Notes: a model not told the origin generated them from the sequence alone. DNA of 64,000 bases from Branchiostoma belcheri (GCF_001625305.1 NW_017803691.1:23632-87631); one strand, 5' to 3'. Numbered from the stretch's first letter, positions 23,707-34,542 are shown. Program-made: numbers and translations.

Positions 23707-24933
23707 CACGTATACATTTCCCGACATCCCGGTCCTACATGGTTCCAGACGAAGTCCTGTCCTCGAGTCGGTCCGACTTTGTGGTAGACGTTGCAGCAGA
23801 GAACGCAGTTCCCTCTCTGTTGGCTTCGGCAGGGTGAATTGGACAGTTTTGGTGCTGTGTTTGGTCAACTTGTGCTCCATAACAGAGTAATCAACGGTGA
23901 TGTTTGCTAGTTCAAAGTCCACTCTGTTCGAGGGTGGTTTAGTCAGATCATTCAGTCTAGTTGTCATGTCTTGTGAGAAAGATACAACTTCGTAGTCGCC
24001 TCCCTCCCTGGCCAGAGTCTCTGCAAACTCACATGTACTCTTGGCGCTTGCCAGACTGATCTGTACTGCCTCTATCTCTGCATCGATCTGCTTCTTTCTG
24101 GACTTTTCCTCTGTGTCAACACAGGTTAGGAGCCGCTCGCCTTCTTCCTTCACAAGGGTGATTAGTGTTTGTACGGTTTTGTGGACGTTCTGACGAGCCC
24201 CCTCTGCATTCAGTTGAAGTTGTTCTTTCAAGCGTTTCTGTACTTCTTCCGTCTGACGAAATAACTGCATTCGGGCCTGACACTGTGGTGTGAGATCTAA
24301 GATTGTCTCTCTCTTCTCGGTAGCCACCTCTTCTATGCGAGTGTAGTTATGCTGCGAGTCCCTGTGTTCAAACAAGGCACATTCGTTACATATTGTAGAA
24401 TCACAGGTCCTACAGTAGAGTTTCAAAATCTCTCCCGAATGCTTGGAGCACGGTGGCGCTATCCTGGCCCTGAAGACTTTGTCATATTTCCCCGTTTTCA
24501 GTTCCTCAAACGTGAAGAGGGTGTGGCCCTTGGTAGCTCTCACTAGGCGATGTGCGGACTCACAACTCTCACAGAGAAACTCAGCGCACTCCGAACACCT
24601 GGACGTGGCCGGCTTCCCTTCCTCACAGTTAGTGCAGAGAAGGTCATCTTTCCCCTGGCGAATCTCGTGATGTTCGGTCACAGCTTTCACCAGGCTAGCA
24701 AGAAATACGTTGTCCTTTATACCCTCGACGCCATCTTGGGGCAAGGGGACTGGTTGTCGACAAATAGGACATGGAAAGGTGTCACCATCGGTCTTCTGGA
24801 CCCATTCCCGTAGGCAGTGCTCACAGAAGGTGTGCAGGCAGGGAAGAACCTTCGGCTTCGTAAAGGTGTAGCAGCAGATCGAACACTCGAGGGAGTCGCC
24901 GCTGACTTCGTCTGGGAAAGCTGCGGTCGCCAT
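23707..24933 (-). CDS. TRIM-type exon: RING, two B-boxes, coiled coil
   Basis: The exon codes 409 aa from the ATG at 24933. Residues 18-60 form a C3HC4 RING (CSIC...HTFCEHC...CPIC), as in E3 ubiquitin ligases. Residues about 99-140 form a B-box type 1, and about 160-200 a B-box type 2 (CSKHSGE...CNEC...HRDSQH). A long Glu/Gln/Lys-rich coiled coil covers about 205-320. No SPRY or NHL domain follows. Instead the frame runs into an excellent donor, TACGTG|GTAAGT, at 23707/23706 (phase 0). The apparent stop at 23671 lies beyond that donor, so a further exon is expected. The next phase-0 acceptor with a recognised protein on this strand is the PARP KH-like exon at 15.25 kb. A stand-alone TRIM with the stop at 23671 is the alternative. 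Confidence 0.85.
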
Positions 24934-24944
24934 TGCTGTTTAAG

Positions 24945-25145
24945 ATGTCACGTCCTGATATGACATCACTACGTACACCTGTTGCGTACCGAAAGTTCGA
25001 AGGGCACTGTCCTCTGGTGACACCGCGCACAGGGTTTGCACAAAAGACGTAACCTCCAAAAATATTGTACGCTATTCGTAGAAAAATACAATCAACAGTA
25101 AATTAAGCTATAAGGTTATGTGAATTAGGTTATATTAACCCCTTA
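24945..25145 (-). promoter_or_regulatory. TRIM promoter/5' UTR block
   Basis: Homologous to 4700-4950 upstream of the RRM exon. It carries the same CGAAAGTTCGAAGGG, TCCTCTGGTGACACC and CACAAAAGACGT motifs immediately upstream of the TRIM start codon. No TATA box or perfect kappa-B site was seen. Confidence 0.6.
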
Positions 25146-25213
25146 CGTTTTAAGAGATGGATGTCAAACTTTCATCGACGTATTCAATAGATACTCGTTA
25201 ATTTACCACTCAC

Positions 25214-25289
25214 CTGCTGTAGTCCCAAGTACACAGAAGGCCAGCACAACCAAACTACAACTTGTCGGATAAAGGCGACGCTTGGCCAT
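25214..25289 (-). CDS. Orphan first exon coding a signal peptide
   Basis: From the ATG at 25289 the exon codes MAKRRLYPTSCSLVVLAF, then further hydrophobic and small residues. This has the basic, hydrophobic and small-residue zones of a signal peptide. It ends at CAG|GTGAGT (phase 1). No continuing phase-1 exon was recognised on this strand. The exon lies some 70 bp upstream of the TRIM promoter block, so its gene may span or interleave with the TRIM locus. Confidence 0.45.
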
Positions 25290-25682
25290 GCTGTTTTAGA
25301 TTTGTAGTCAACAGAGGTTAACTTTCTAAAACGTTCCGAATTTTGAACAAGTCTGTACTAGTCTCACGTTCCTTATGTAGTCAGAATTTGTGCTTACCTA
25401 ATAATAAACAGCATGACCGAAGCAAAACTTTAGCCCCTGTTATCAAGAAGTGGAGACATAGTCCGCGGCGGCGACCTATGAACACCCTGGGTAATTGATA
25501 GTAAATAACATGTATAATGACATGATAAAACTGGAGCCAACAAAAGATAAAACTCCAAAAATCAATACGATAACATGAAAAGAAAACATTGTTTCCTAGG
25601 AGTAATAAGTCATGGACAGCAGTTCTTCGGAAAGGAAATGCCTGCAGAAGTCAATTGGTAAGGTCTACATGTATGCAACTAT

Positions 25683-26228
25683 CTAAAGCCACGGTCACAA
25701 CCCGCCGTACGTGCTTCTGCGTGCTGTCTACGTCCAAAAACGTGGGCAAACGTAGGGCATTTGTGCGTGGTGAGTACCACCTCCGTACGGAATCCTACGG
25801 ATTTTGGGGCACGCAGACACGCCGTAGAACTTTAAGTGCATGTAAAACTGCAGACATTACGGTCTGCGGATTCACCACCCGTACGTGCGAGTGCGGGCGA
25901 CGCACGTGCCCTGTACGTGCAGTGCGGAAGAAGAACGTGTGAGTACGGCCTCCTTACGGTAAAGTTGCAATCGCACAGAGATCGCACGTTGTAAGCACGT
26001 ACAACTCACCACTTGCGCAACGTACGATGCACGCAACCGCTCACGGCCAGACGTGGCGTGCAGACCCCACCGTGACTCTTACACCTTGCGCAACGGTGCG
26101 AGGGACATGCGAGTGACGTGCGTCGATGCCACTCTTTTCCCACGTTTTCAGAAAAAACGTATCAGACGTAACATCCCAAAAAACGTACGGACAAAAAGCA
26201 CGTACGGCGGGCGTGACCAAGGCTTTAG
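25683..26228. mobile_element. CpG-dense MITE with CGTACG motifs
   Basis: Terminal inverted repeats of about 35 bp: CTAAAGCCACGGTCAC...CGCCGTACGTGCTT at the left, and its imperfect complement at the right ending GGTCAC..GGCTTTAG. The interior is unusually CpG-rich, with about nine GTACG or CGTAC motifs, in an otherwise AT-rich region. No ORF of note and no clear target duplication. Confidence 0.65.
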
Positions 26229-26575
26229 CGAGCCCTGGTATTCATCAATTCCCAACATCGTGCAAGAATACGGTTTTCCAATAATTCTTGGGGGTACGTC
26301 ATGTTACAAACATAGACATGTGTAATCAAACCTTGTGTAATCAAACCTTGTTGGCCACAGACATTGGTAAATACACTCACACACACTAGTGAGGCTTCTA
26401 GGTAGTCTAAACTTATACCACTTCATTTATGCCCTAAATATTATCCAAAAACTTTGAAGCCCCTCTGCAGACCTTAATAGCCGTTAAGACTAACTTAAGA
26501 CACCCATTCTCAAAGTCGACCTTCCTTTTCCTTCCTATAAATTTTGTCACAATCAATTCGCTGCATCTCTAGTTA

Positions 26576-27207
26576 TTACCTCCATGAAAAATGGAGGTAT
26601 TGTTTTTGGTGCGTCTGTGTGTGTGTGTTTCCGCACATTTGTAGCCAGCATAACTTTAGAATGCCTTTATGGATTGTGATGATATTTGGTATGCTGGTAG
26701 GACTTAGGAAGCCAAAGGTCAAGGTCAAATATGGGCCTATTGGTGGCTGACCTTGGTACTGCAGCAGAACTTCCTGTTTTTGTATCTTTTTGCAAGGCAG
26801 GGAAAACAGATGTGCCTGCGGGTTATGCAAAACACCAGCAGACGTGTGGAGGCAGCGCGCCTGATTAACGAGGTCTTCCCTCTGGAATAGGCTATGGACC
26901 TATTTCAGGCCAAAGGTTTGACAACAAAAACCTGTGTTATTTTGTTCTGTACTGCAGTGCTGTGTACTGTGTAAAAGCATTTCCAAAACTCATGGAGGTA
27001 TGAGATCTCCGAATTCTTGTTCTGTTCGAAAACAAACACGGTGACGTATAAAACCGTCATTAAGCTAATTTTCAATTTAATATTTAATATTTGCCAACAG
27101 ATCACAGATTATAATCCATGGCTTTAACAAGTTATGTGGCGTACATCCAGTCACCCCCCACCCCCCCATAGCCAAACCGAAAAAATTACCTTCTGGCAAA
27201 GGTAATG
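26576..27207. mobile_element. MITE of the (GT)n/hairpin-end family
   Basis: Starts with the short hairpin TACCTCCATGAAAAATGGAG, then GT repeats, and ends ATTACCTTCTGGCAAAGGTAAT near 27186-27207. It resembles the element beginning at 31428 and the pair at 20.6-22.4 kb. Confidence 0.5.
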
Positions 27208-28680
27208 AAAAATCCGGCTGTCTATTTATTAACATTACCGCACAGGACTGTCGGCACGAAAGTTTACATCATTTCTCATATAATACGCACATGGTTACAT
27301 CACTACAGAACAACAAATCTGTCAGTACTACAGAACCCAAGGGCTACATAACTCAAATCATGGAGGTTTTGAAATACTACTAATAACCTTAGCTCTTAGC
27401 CTGAGATGGAATATAATATGCATGGTTGAAACAAAATGTAGTTGCATGTGTATTGAGGTGTCTGGAAATATTCCTCTGTATATATATATATATATATTTA
27501 CCGCATATCGAAACATGATGAACAGTTTCAAAACAAACAAAAAAACAGATCAGTGTACCCGGGACGTGTCTTTTTTTAATCTTCTACATAGAGATGGCTC
27601 TTTTTGATAACCTGCATTTATTCAGTTATTGAGATTGTAATCTGTTTCACAAGGTTACCAGACTATTATACTGGCCTATCCCATGTATAAGGGAGAGGGA
27701 AGATGAATTATTCAATATAAACTACAGCATGTCTCTGAAATTCTGAATGTAGCTTTTTCCAGCCACCACACCTAAATTGAAGAGGTTTAAACAAAATCTT
27801 TGTACCAACTTGAAGAGACGCTGCTGAGCCAAAATGGTGAAGGACAACAGAGTAAGACAGTTTTATCGGACACAAACAATGTATAAACAAAAAGGACAAA
27901 TGGCGTCTGCCTAGTTTACTAGAATTGAAATACTAAAGAAAATTATAATACATATTTCAATTCAAGAGTGAAAAAGTATTGAAACGGGGAGAGTCTGTCA
28001 TATGTATCTACTAGTAGGGAGAAACAAAAAAGTGGCATTGTGGAGTATGCTCCTTCCGTAAGGAAACAAACGTTTCAACAGATTGATATAACACTATCAG
28101 GGTGAAAATTCCGTAGCATCAAATCTACAAAGAAGCGAAAGCGATCATTAATTGTCACATGTATGAAAGGAAGACATGGTGGTCCCACAAACTTAAAACA
28201 TGGCTGCCATGTTGGTCTTTTTTTATTCAGAAAAACAAAAGCCTGTTTGGCGCCAAATCCTGGGACTCATTTTCTCTTTCCAGGATGCTGCTTTAGTTCT
28301 GTATAAATTCTGACTAAGCTAAACAAAAAAAACTTGGAGAGGTTTCTGATCTCTGGGGAGGGGGGTGGCACTACAGGGTGTACAACTAGGGCAAAGGAAT
28401 GTAATAAAGAGGAGCAGTGGAAGATGAACCAGACCATTCATGGCCCACCCACTGCATATGGATAACCTTTCCACTTGTACCTTTGCTCATCTCAATAACA
28501 TTATAATATTATAATGAATGCTTCTCTGGGGGTATCTTGATCAGGTCGTAGACCCACAGAGACAGTAAGAGAGGCGGTTGCACTGCCCGCAGACAGTGGT
28601 GCAAAGATTGTTAGATACCGACAATTACGATCGAAAGCTTCTCCTTGATGCTTACAGATCTGCCTATCATGGGTACAGAG
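27208..28680. other. Gene-less stretch
   Basis: AT-rich, with short TA runs near 27480 and no recognised exon, RNA or element. It probably includes the promoter of the LRR gene downstream, but no specific element stands out. Confidence 0.4.
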
Positions 28681-28767
28681 AGCAGGTAAGTGACAAATAA
28701 TGTTTTGGATAAAATGTTTAACGTACGTAAGGTGTACGTAAGTGGCAGTGCAACGGAAAACGCAGCC

Positions 28768-31053
28768 ATGTTGTTTTGGCTTCTCTTTGCAACTGCATGT
28801 GCAGTCCCAAATGGACCGAGATTGTGTAAGAGAACTGAATGGTTTGAGTGTGTACCTTTCACAGGCAAGCCGACAGGGCTTGCCTCTGTCACAGGTGTAT
28901 GTGTCGTGTGTGAGGTCCTGAATGAAGATGGTGCTTCTAGAAGCCCTTTCCTTTTTCCAGCTGGGGCAGAGGAAGTGGCAATAAGAGGATACCCATTCCA
29001 TGTCCTGTCGGCTGAGAAACTGGCACAGCTTGACAGTTCAGAGGTCGACACCTTAGCTTTGATAGATGCAAAAATCGTTGATATGAAGAACAACACCTTC
29101 TCTGAGTTTTCGGGGCTTAGAAAAATGAGCCTTGATTCCAACAGGTTAACAGATGTCAAACAGACCTGGTTCACTGGCTTAGGGAGTCTCTTGACGCTGA
29201 TTTTGTCCAACAACAGCATTAAGCATATAGAGCCAGGGAGCTTCATGGACCTAACACGCCTGCGTATCTTGGATCTGGAAAACAACCTGTTACAGGCTGT
29301 AGATCAAGCCTGGCTTAGTGGATTAAGAGGAAGTACGATCCTGAATCTGAGGTCGAATGCGATCAATAGTATTTCCCCTGGATCATTCAAAAGCCTTCAG
29401 CTGACCTGGTTAGACCTGAGGGATAATGAGCTGTCATCTTTGGACAAAGACGTGTTGTGGGGACAGCCTTGGCTGTCACGTTTTCATGCCAGCAGTCGTG
29501 TGTTGTCGTCTGTTCATGATGCAATGCCTCATGGAACGATATGGGGGCTAGATCGGTTAAAACATTTTATCAGAGGGTCAGTAACAATGGTTGTTGAGGT
29601 GGCTAACTTTCACCTCTGTGTCAGACAAACTGCTAATGAACTCTTCTTTGGGTGGATGTTTAATTCAACAGACAATGTGATGGGTAACATCGGTTTTAGT
29701 GTGGTCAATATCAACCCCGGTAGATCATGTGGTGATTTGGACAGTTTTCTGAGCACGATCTCCATACAGGCCCCTACTCTTGTTCTTGCTTCCGAAGGCT
29801 CTCTGGCAGACAAACTGAACACCAATACGCCTGAGCAGTGCAGGCAGGTTTGGGAACATGATAGTGGCATTACAGTGCCCCTGGTGGGAAACTCAATCTT
29901 CCGACTAGCTTCCATGGCCACAGGGAACACAACCTCTGAAGCTGTTGGCATGTCGTTTGTCCAGATACCAGACACGAGCACATCCACCACCACAGAGCCT
30001 GGCAACCAAAAACACACCACACACACAAACATCACCCATGATAACACAAAAAACATCACATGCATTATTCTAAGTAAGGGTCAAGTCACGAAGTTGTATT
30101 TCACCGTTCCGTTGATCAAAAGCCAGACCCGCACAACAAAAAGCTCTTACAGATTAGTCACTAACCGATCAAGCAGCCCGACATACTATTTAGAAACTAC
30201 AGAGAAAGGCTACACATCTTTAAAACCAAGATACCAGTCTACCCTCCAGATGAGTTCCACAACTGGACAAGATCTAGAGGTGGCTCAGTCACCAGATCAT
30301 GTTCTCATCTCAATTAATGTCTCGGCAGCGGTTGTTCTGGTCATGTCGTTCCTTGCAGTGTTGTTGTGGAAAGTGCGTGCAGCAAGGTTAAACGCTGAGG
30401 ATGACAGGGCCAGCGATGATACCCACGTTTGGACAATTCCCCCCGGCGTTGCCTTCCCAGGCTTACTGAGGTCTGCTTCCCTCCCAACATACGCAGACAA
30501 GATGGCGTCGGATGACGCAGTCTCCTGTAGGTCATTGCCCGCCGTCCTGCATTCCATCGAACCTACTTACAGCGAGATCCCGGATGATGTAGCTTGTGTT
30601 CAGGGGGAACTACATGGTCTCCAACATGTGCCTGTCCCAACACATACCTACAGTGAGATCCCAGATGATGAGGCTACCGGACCCATTCCTTTCTGTTCTG
30701 CTGCCGAGTTTCCGCTACATGTCGTCACAAACAGGCGACAGAACCAACGGCTCCTTCGGGGTGACCGCATTACTTCCAGCAGACAACGGTCTGGAAGATC
30801 CATTGCCACATATGAATCGACTGGACAGGCCAAAGACCAGCGTAATCCCTCTTATAGAAACGCCTTCCTGGTCCGAGGTATAAGAGCCCGTAGACAGCTA
30901 AGGACAGCTCTGATATCCCGGCCTGACCAAGGTGTGGGGACGTACGTCAACGTCATGGATGGAATCATGCCCACCTACTGGCCATGGGAGATTCTAGGGA
31001 GGGAACCCGTAACACAGCACGGCGTGCGTCACTCCCACCGTCACACTACCTAA
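28768..31053 (+). CDS. Single-exon LRR transmembrane receptor with tyrosine-motif tail
   Basis: The frame is open from 28690, but the ATG at 28768 is preferred: it sits in a good context (GCAGCCATG) and starts a signal peptide (MLFWLLFATACA). The mature part has an N-terminal Cys-rich cap and about five or six LRRs between residues 105 and 240 (for example LRILDLENNLLQ). A globular region with several Cys follows, then a Thr/Ser-rich juxtamembrane stalk. One membrane helix lies near residues 512-535 (SAAVVLVMSFLAVLLW, then KVRAAR). The cytoplasmic tail of about 225 residues has two YSEIPDD repeats and a YVNV site. It is probably a cell-surface recognition or signalling receptor; the ligand is unknown. 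The intronless body is complete. The last 25 or so residues are coded by a minisatellite. Confidence 0.8.
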   Translation: MLFWLLFATACAVPNGPRLCKRTEWFECVPFTGKPTGLASVTGVCVVCEVLNEDGASRSPFLFPAGAEEVAIRGYPFHVLSAEKLAQLDSSEVDTLALIDAKIVDMKNNTFSEFSGLRKMSLDSNRLTDVKQTWFTGLGSLLTLILSNNSIKHIEPGSFMDLTRLRILDLENNLLQAVDQAWLSGLRGSTILNLRSNAINSISPGSFKSLQLTWLDLRDNELSSLDKDVLWGQPWLSRFHASSRVLSSVHDAMPHGTIWGLDRLKHFIRGSVTMVVEVANFHLCVRQTANELFFGWMFNSTDNVMGNIGFSVVNINPGRSCGDLDSFLSTISIQAPTLVLASEGSLADKLNTNTPEQCRQVWEHDSGITVPLVGNSIFRLASMATGNTTSEAVGMSFVQIPDTSTSTTTEPGNQKHTTHTNITHDNTKNITCIILSKGQVTKLYFTVPLIKSQTRTTKSSYRLVTNRSSSPTYYLETTEKGYTSLKPRYQSTLQMSSTTGQDLEVAQSPDHVLISINVSAAVVLVMSFLAVLLWKVRAARLNAEDDRASDDTHVWTIPPGVAFPGLLRSASLPTYADKMASDDAVSCRSLPAVLHSIEPTYSEIPDDVACVQGELHGLQHVPVPTHTYSEIPDDEATGPIPFCSAAEFPLHVVTNRRQNQRLLRGDRITSSRQRSGRSIATYESTGQAKDQRNPSYRNAFLVRGIRARRQLRTALISRPDQGVGTYVNVMDGIMPTYWPWEILGREPVTQHGVRHSHRHTT

Positions 31054-31335
31054 CACCTACTGGCCATGGGAGATTCTAGGGGAGGGAAACCGTAACACAC
31101 AACGACGTGCGTCCCTCACACTACCTAACACCTACTGGCCATGGGAGATCCCAGGGGAGGAGACCCATTACACACCAGGACGTGCGTCCCTCCCCACCGT
31201 CACACTACCTAACACCTACTGGCCATGGGAGATCCCAGGGGAGGGAACAGGTAACACAGCACGGCGTGTGTCCCTCCCCACCGTTACACTACCTAACACT
31301 TACTGGCCATGGGAGATCCCAGGGGGAGGAATAGT
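30976..31335 (+). repeat. Minisatellite, about 75-85 bp unit, 4.6 copies
   Basis: Each unit starts TACTGGCCATGGGAGAT and ends CACTACCTAACACC. The first unit codes the C-terminus and stop codon of the LRR receptor; the rest lies in its 3' UTR. Confidence 0.9.
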
Positions 31336-31427
31336 TAACACACCATAAGGAACGACCTTCCCCTCAACCTATCCCTTAAATTCTGCTAACCATTTACTTG
31401 CACTTTTTCAGGCTGCGAAAAAAAGTT

Positions 31428-31486
31428 TTTACCTTCGCAAGAAGGTTATTTTTATTTTTTTTGGTTGGCATTCGTGTGTGTGTGTA

Positions 31487-31524
<38 letters not shown>

Positions 31525-31537
31525 TGTGTGTTGTGTG

Positions 31538-31570
<33 letters not shown>

Positions 31571-31716
31571 TGTGAGTTTGTGTGTGTGTGTGTGCTTGCA
31601 CGCGCGCGCGTGTGTGTGTGTGTGTGTGTGTTTGATAAGTTGAGAAGGCGTAAATGGATTGTCTTGATATTTGGTTTGTGGGCAGTTTTTCTGAGACCTC
31701 AAAATGATCAATTGTA
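31428..31716. mobile_element. MITE end with hairpin and (GT)n
   Basis: Starts TTACCTTCGCAAGAAGGTTA, followed by a T-rich stretch and an imperfect GT array (31472-31632). It has the same architecture as 26576-27207. Confidence 0.55.
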
Positions 31717-32190
31717 CTACAGCAATAATTGGCTACATCCTACCTTTCAATTTCAACCAAAGTTGGCCGTTGGGGGCAAATCTTTACCGTATCATTGTTG
31801 GAGACAATTGTTTCATGACCTTCTAAGATTCATCGTCAAATTAAAGAGATTAAAAATAGTGTCAATAAGTCTTGAGTGGGAATTGTCACAAGGGACAAAC
31901 AAATAGACATCTAATCTTTACCCAGATTCATAATTTTTAACAAGTGTTTTCAACCTGTTCTATATGCTTTTACACGAATTCACAAAATGCACCAATCATC
32001 TGGTAACATTCACTAGTATTGCACCAAGATATTTGGTACCATAGAGGCTGGTTGAGACTTCTGTTTCATGTCCGCCCACTCACGATCTACAGACTAACCG
32101 TTACATAGCCTGGATACCAGCCTTTTGGGCTTTAGTGTGGTGGACAGTTTTCCTGGTTTGTCTGGGTCAGCAGAGGACAGCACAGCTCAT

Positions 32191-34174
32191 CTCATCTTAA
32201 GTACTGCTGAGCCCAATATTGACATTGGATTACTAGCAGCTGCACATGTTGTTATTTACAAAACAAGTGACCGGTACAAATAGAAACAAGGGCAACTAAA
32301 GGAGGGGACACTACGGAACGTAAATAACTGAGTCTGTTGGTGTAAAGGACAAGACAGTGCATTTAGTGTGTTAGTAGGACATATATATATACATATATAC
32401 AAGACGTGTAGGGGCGACTCAATGCAGCAGGGTCCTCGCCAGTCCAGATTTGAACTGGGCGAGGGACCCCGCCTCCGCCACACCAGGCTCAAGTTCGTTC
32501 CACTCTTTGATGGTACGAGGGAAGAAGGAGAGCCTGTAAAAGTTGTTCCTACTCGCGATGGTCTGCAGCTTGAGAGCGTGGTTGGTGCGGCGGGAGCATC
32601 GAGTCGCCGGGACAACTCTAGATGCGTGCGGCACAGAAATAACATTGTTGGTTATTTTGTATAATGTGGCAAGTCTGGCGTTCTTCCTTCGGTGTGCTAA
32701 GGACTGCCAGCCCAGCTTATTAATCATGTCGGTGACAGAACTTGTACTGTTTTAGTTGTTGGTAACGTACCGGGCAGCTCGTCTCTGCACCATCTCTATC
32801 CGACCCACCTGATCCTGGGTGTGTGGATCCCAAACACTGCAAGCATATTCCACCTGTGGTCTTACCAGGGCCATGTAGGCCCTTTCCTTGGCCGCAGTGC
32901 TGGCGATCCTCAGGCAGCGTCTCAGCATGCCAAGTGTTTTGTTGGCCTTAGATGATACGGCATCAACATGGCTGCCCCAGGTCAGGTTGGAGGATATGGT
33001 GACCCCAAGGTATCTAGTGGAACTTACCTTGTTTAGGAGCTGGTTGTGGAGGATATACGAGTGAGTAATTGGAGTTTTGGATGATGGGATGGTCATTACT
33101 TCACACTTTGAAGGGTTAAACTCCATAAGCCACCTGCGCTCCCATAGGCTGATGTTATCTATGTCTTCCTGCAGTTTAGCACAATCAGATTTGTCATATA
33201 TTGGCATCTGTAATATGCAGTCATCTGCAAAAAGTCTCACCTTGGCACTTACAGCATGTTCTGGCAAATCATTGACGTAGGCTAAGAAGAGGATCGGGCC
33301 CCAACACTGTGCCTTGGGGGACTCCCGAGGTCACAGGCATGGGGTCAGAGCGCTCTCCATCAAGCACAACTGTTTGCGACCTACCCAACAGGAAGTTCTG
33401 AATCCAGACAAGGGTGTTTCCTCTGACACCATAGTACTGCAGTTTGTGTAGCAGTCTACGGGGGGGAACTTTGTCAAATGCCTTGGCAAAGTCCATAAAA
33501 ATGAGGTCTGTCTGGGTTCCGTTGTTTCTGTTGAAGGCCAGGTCGTCTGTTAGTGAGAGCAGCTGGGTTTCACAAGACTTGCCATGGCTAAAACCATGCT
33601 GGAGGTCATACAGAATATCATTTGCTTGAAAGTGAGACATCATCGTACTTGCGATGATGTGTTCCATTAGTTTAGAGCAAATGGATGTGAGTGAGATTGG
33701 GCGATAATTTTCAGGTTTGGAACGATCGCCTTTCTTATACACAGGGGCTATGTTTGCCTCTTTCCACGCCTCGGGTACTGTACCTGTGTCTAGGCTTTTT
33801 TGGAAAATTACCTGGAGGATAGGACTTAATACTGATCTGAGTTCCTTAAGGACATGGGCGTGAACTTGGTCTGGCCCAGAAGCTTTGTGGATGTTCAGGT
33901 TATTCAACAGCTTGTCAACTCCACTCACCTCTATTGTGATGCCTGACATGGAGGCATGAGGGCTAGGCCCTAGGTCTGGCAGGGGGTCGTTTGGAGGCTC
34001 GTGGGTGAACACAGACTGAAACTGGTGGTTAAGCAGATTGGCTTTAAGCTTACTGTCTGACACCAAAGTACCATTGGTCCTAAGATGGGAAACACCGGAC
34101 CTCTCCGACTTAATTGATTTAAGAAAACTCCAGAACTTTTTGGTACCTTGCTTAACATGGGGATTATTTTGCGC
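32191..34174 (-). mobile_element. CR1/Jockey-like LINE, 5' truncated
   Basis: Minus-strand frames 34066-33269, 33267-32752 and 32727-32419 code one reverse transcriptase protein in three pieces. Motifs in order: GDRSKPENYRPISLTS, MDFAKAFDKV, SGVPQGTVLGP, LFADDC, then a C-terminal region with PRTIKEWNELEPGVAEAG. Frameshifts separate the pieces near 33268 and 32740. The 3' UTR with a TATATA tract runs to about 32191. Flanks AGCTCAT (32184-32190) and AGATCAT (34175-34181) are a likely imperfect target duplication; copy 2 has AGCTCAT once, at 37974-37980. Confidence 0.85.
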
Positions 34175-34435
34175 AGATCATGACGTGGCGTAAAAACCAT
34201 ACAGATAAGATGTTTGTGCCTTTTGGTGGGAAAGTTAAAAGGCTGGCATCCAGGCTATTAAACTGGGCATGAATTAGTGATGTGAAACAGAAGCAACGTC
34301 ATTTATAACGTGCACATTTCGGTATGTTCCTGCCCCCCCAATCCAGATAACTATTACTCTCTAAACAGTGGCTTGTTTTTGGCGCGTTTTAGGCTTTTAT
34401 ATCGGACTTTCTTTTTGTGCTGGTATCTGTTGGGC

Positions 34436-34542
34436 TAGCCTGGGTGCCAAACCCCTAGCACACTGGCCAAAAAATATCTCAGTGAGCCTGGCTCACTGAG
34501 ATATTTTGTGTCCAGTGTGCTATGGGTTTGGAACCCAGGCTA
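34436..34542. mobile_element. Palindromic 107-bp MITE (9-bp target duplication)
   Basis: Near-perfect foldback, TAGCCTGGGT...ACCCAGGCTA, flanked by CTGTTGGGC at 34427-34435 and 34543-34551. Copy 2 of the surrounding segment (near 38230-38245) is an empty site. It is a deletion relative of the 569-bp element at 47612-48180. Confidence 0.85.
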
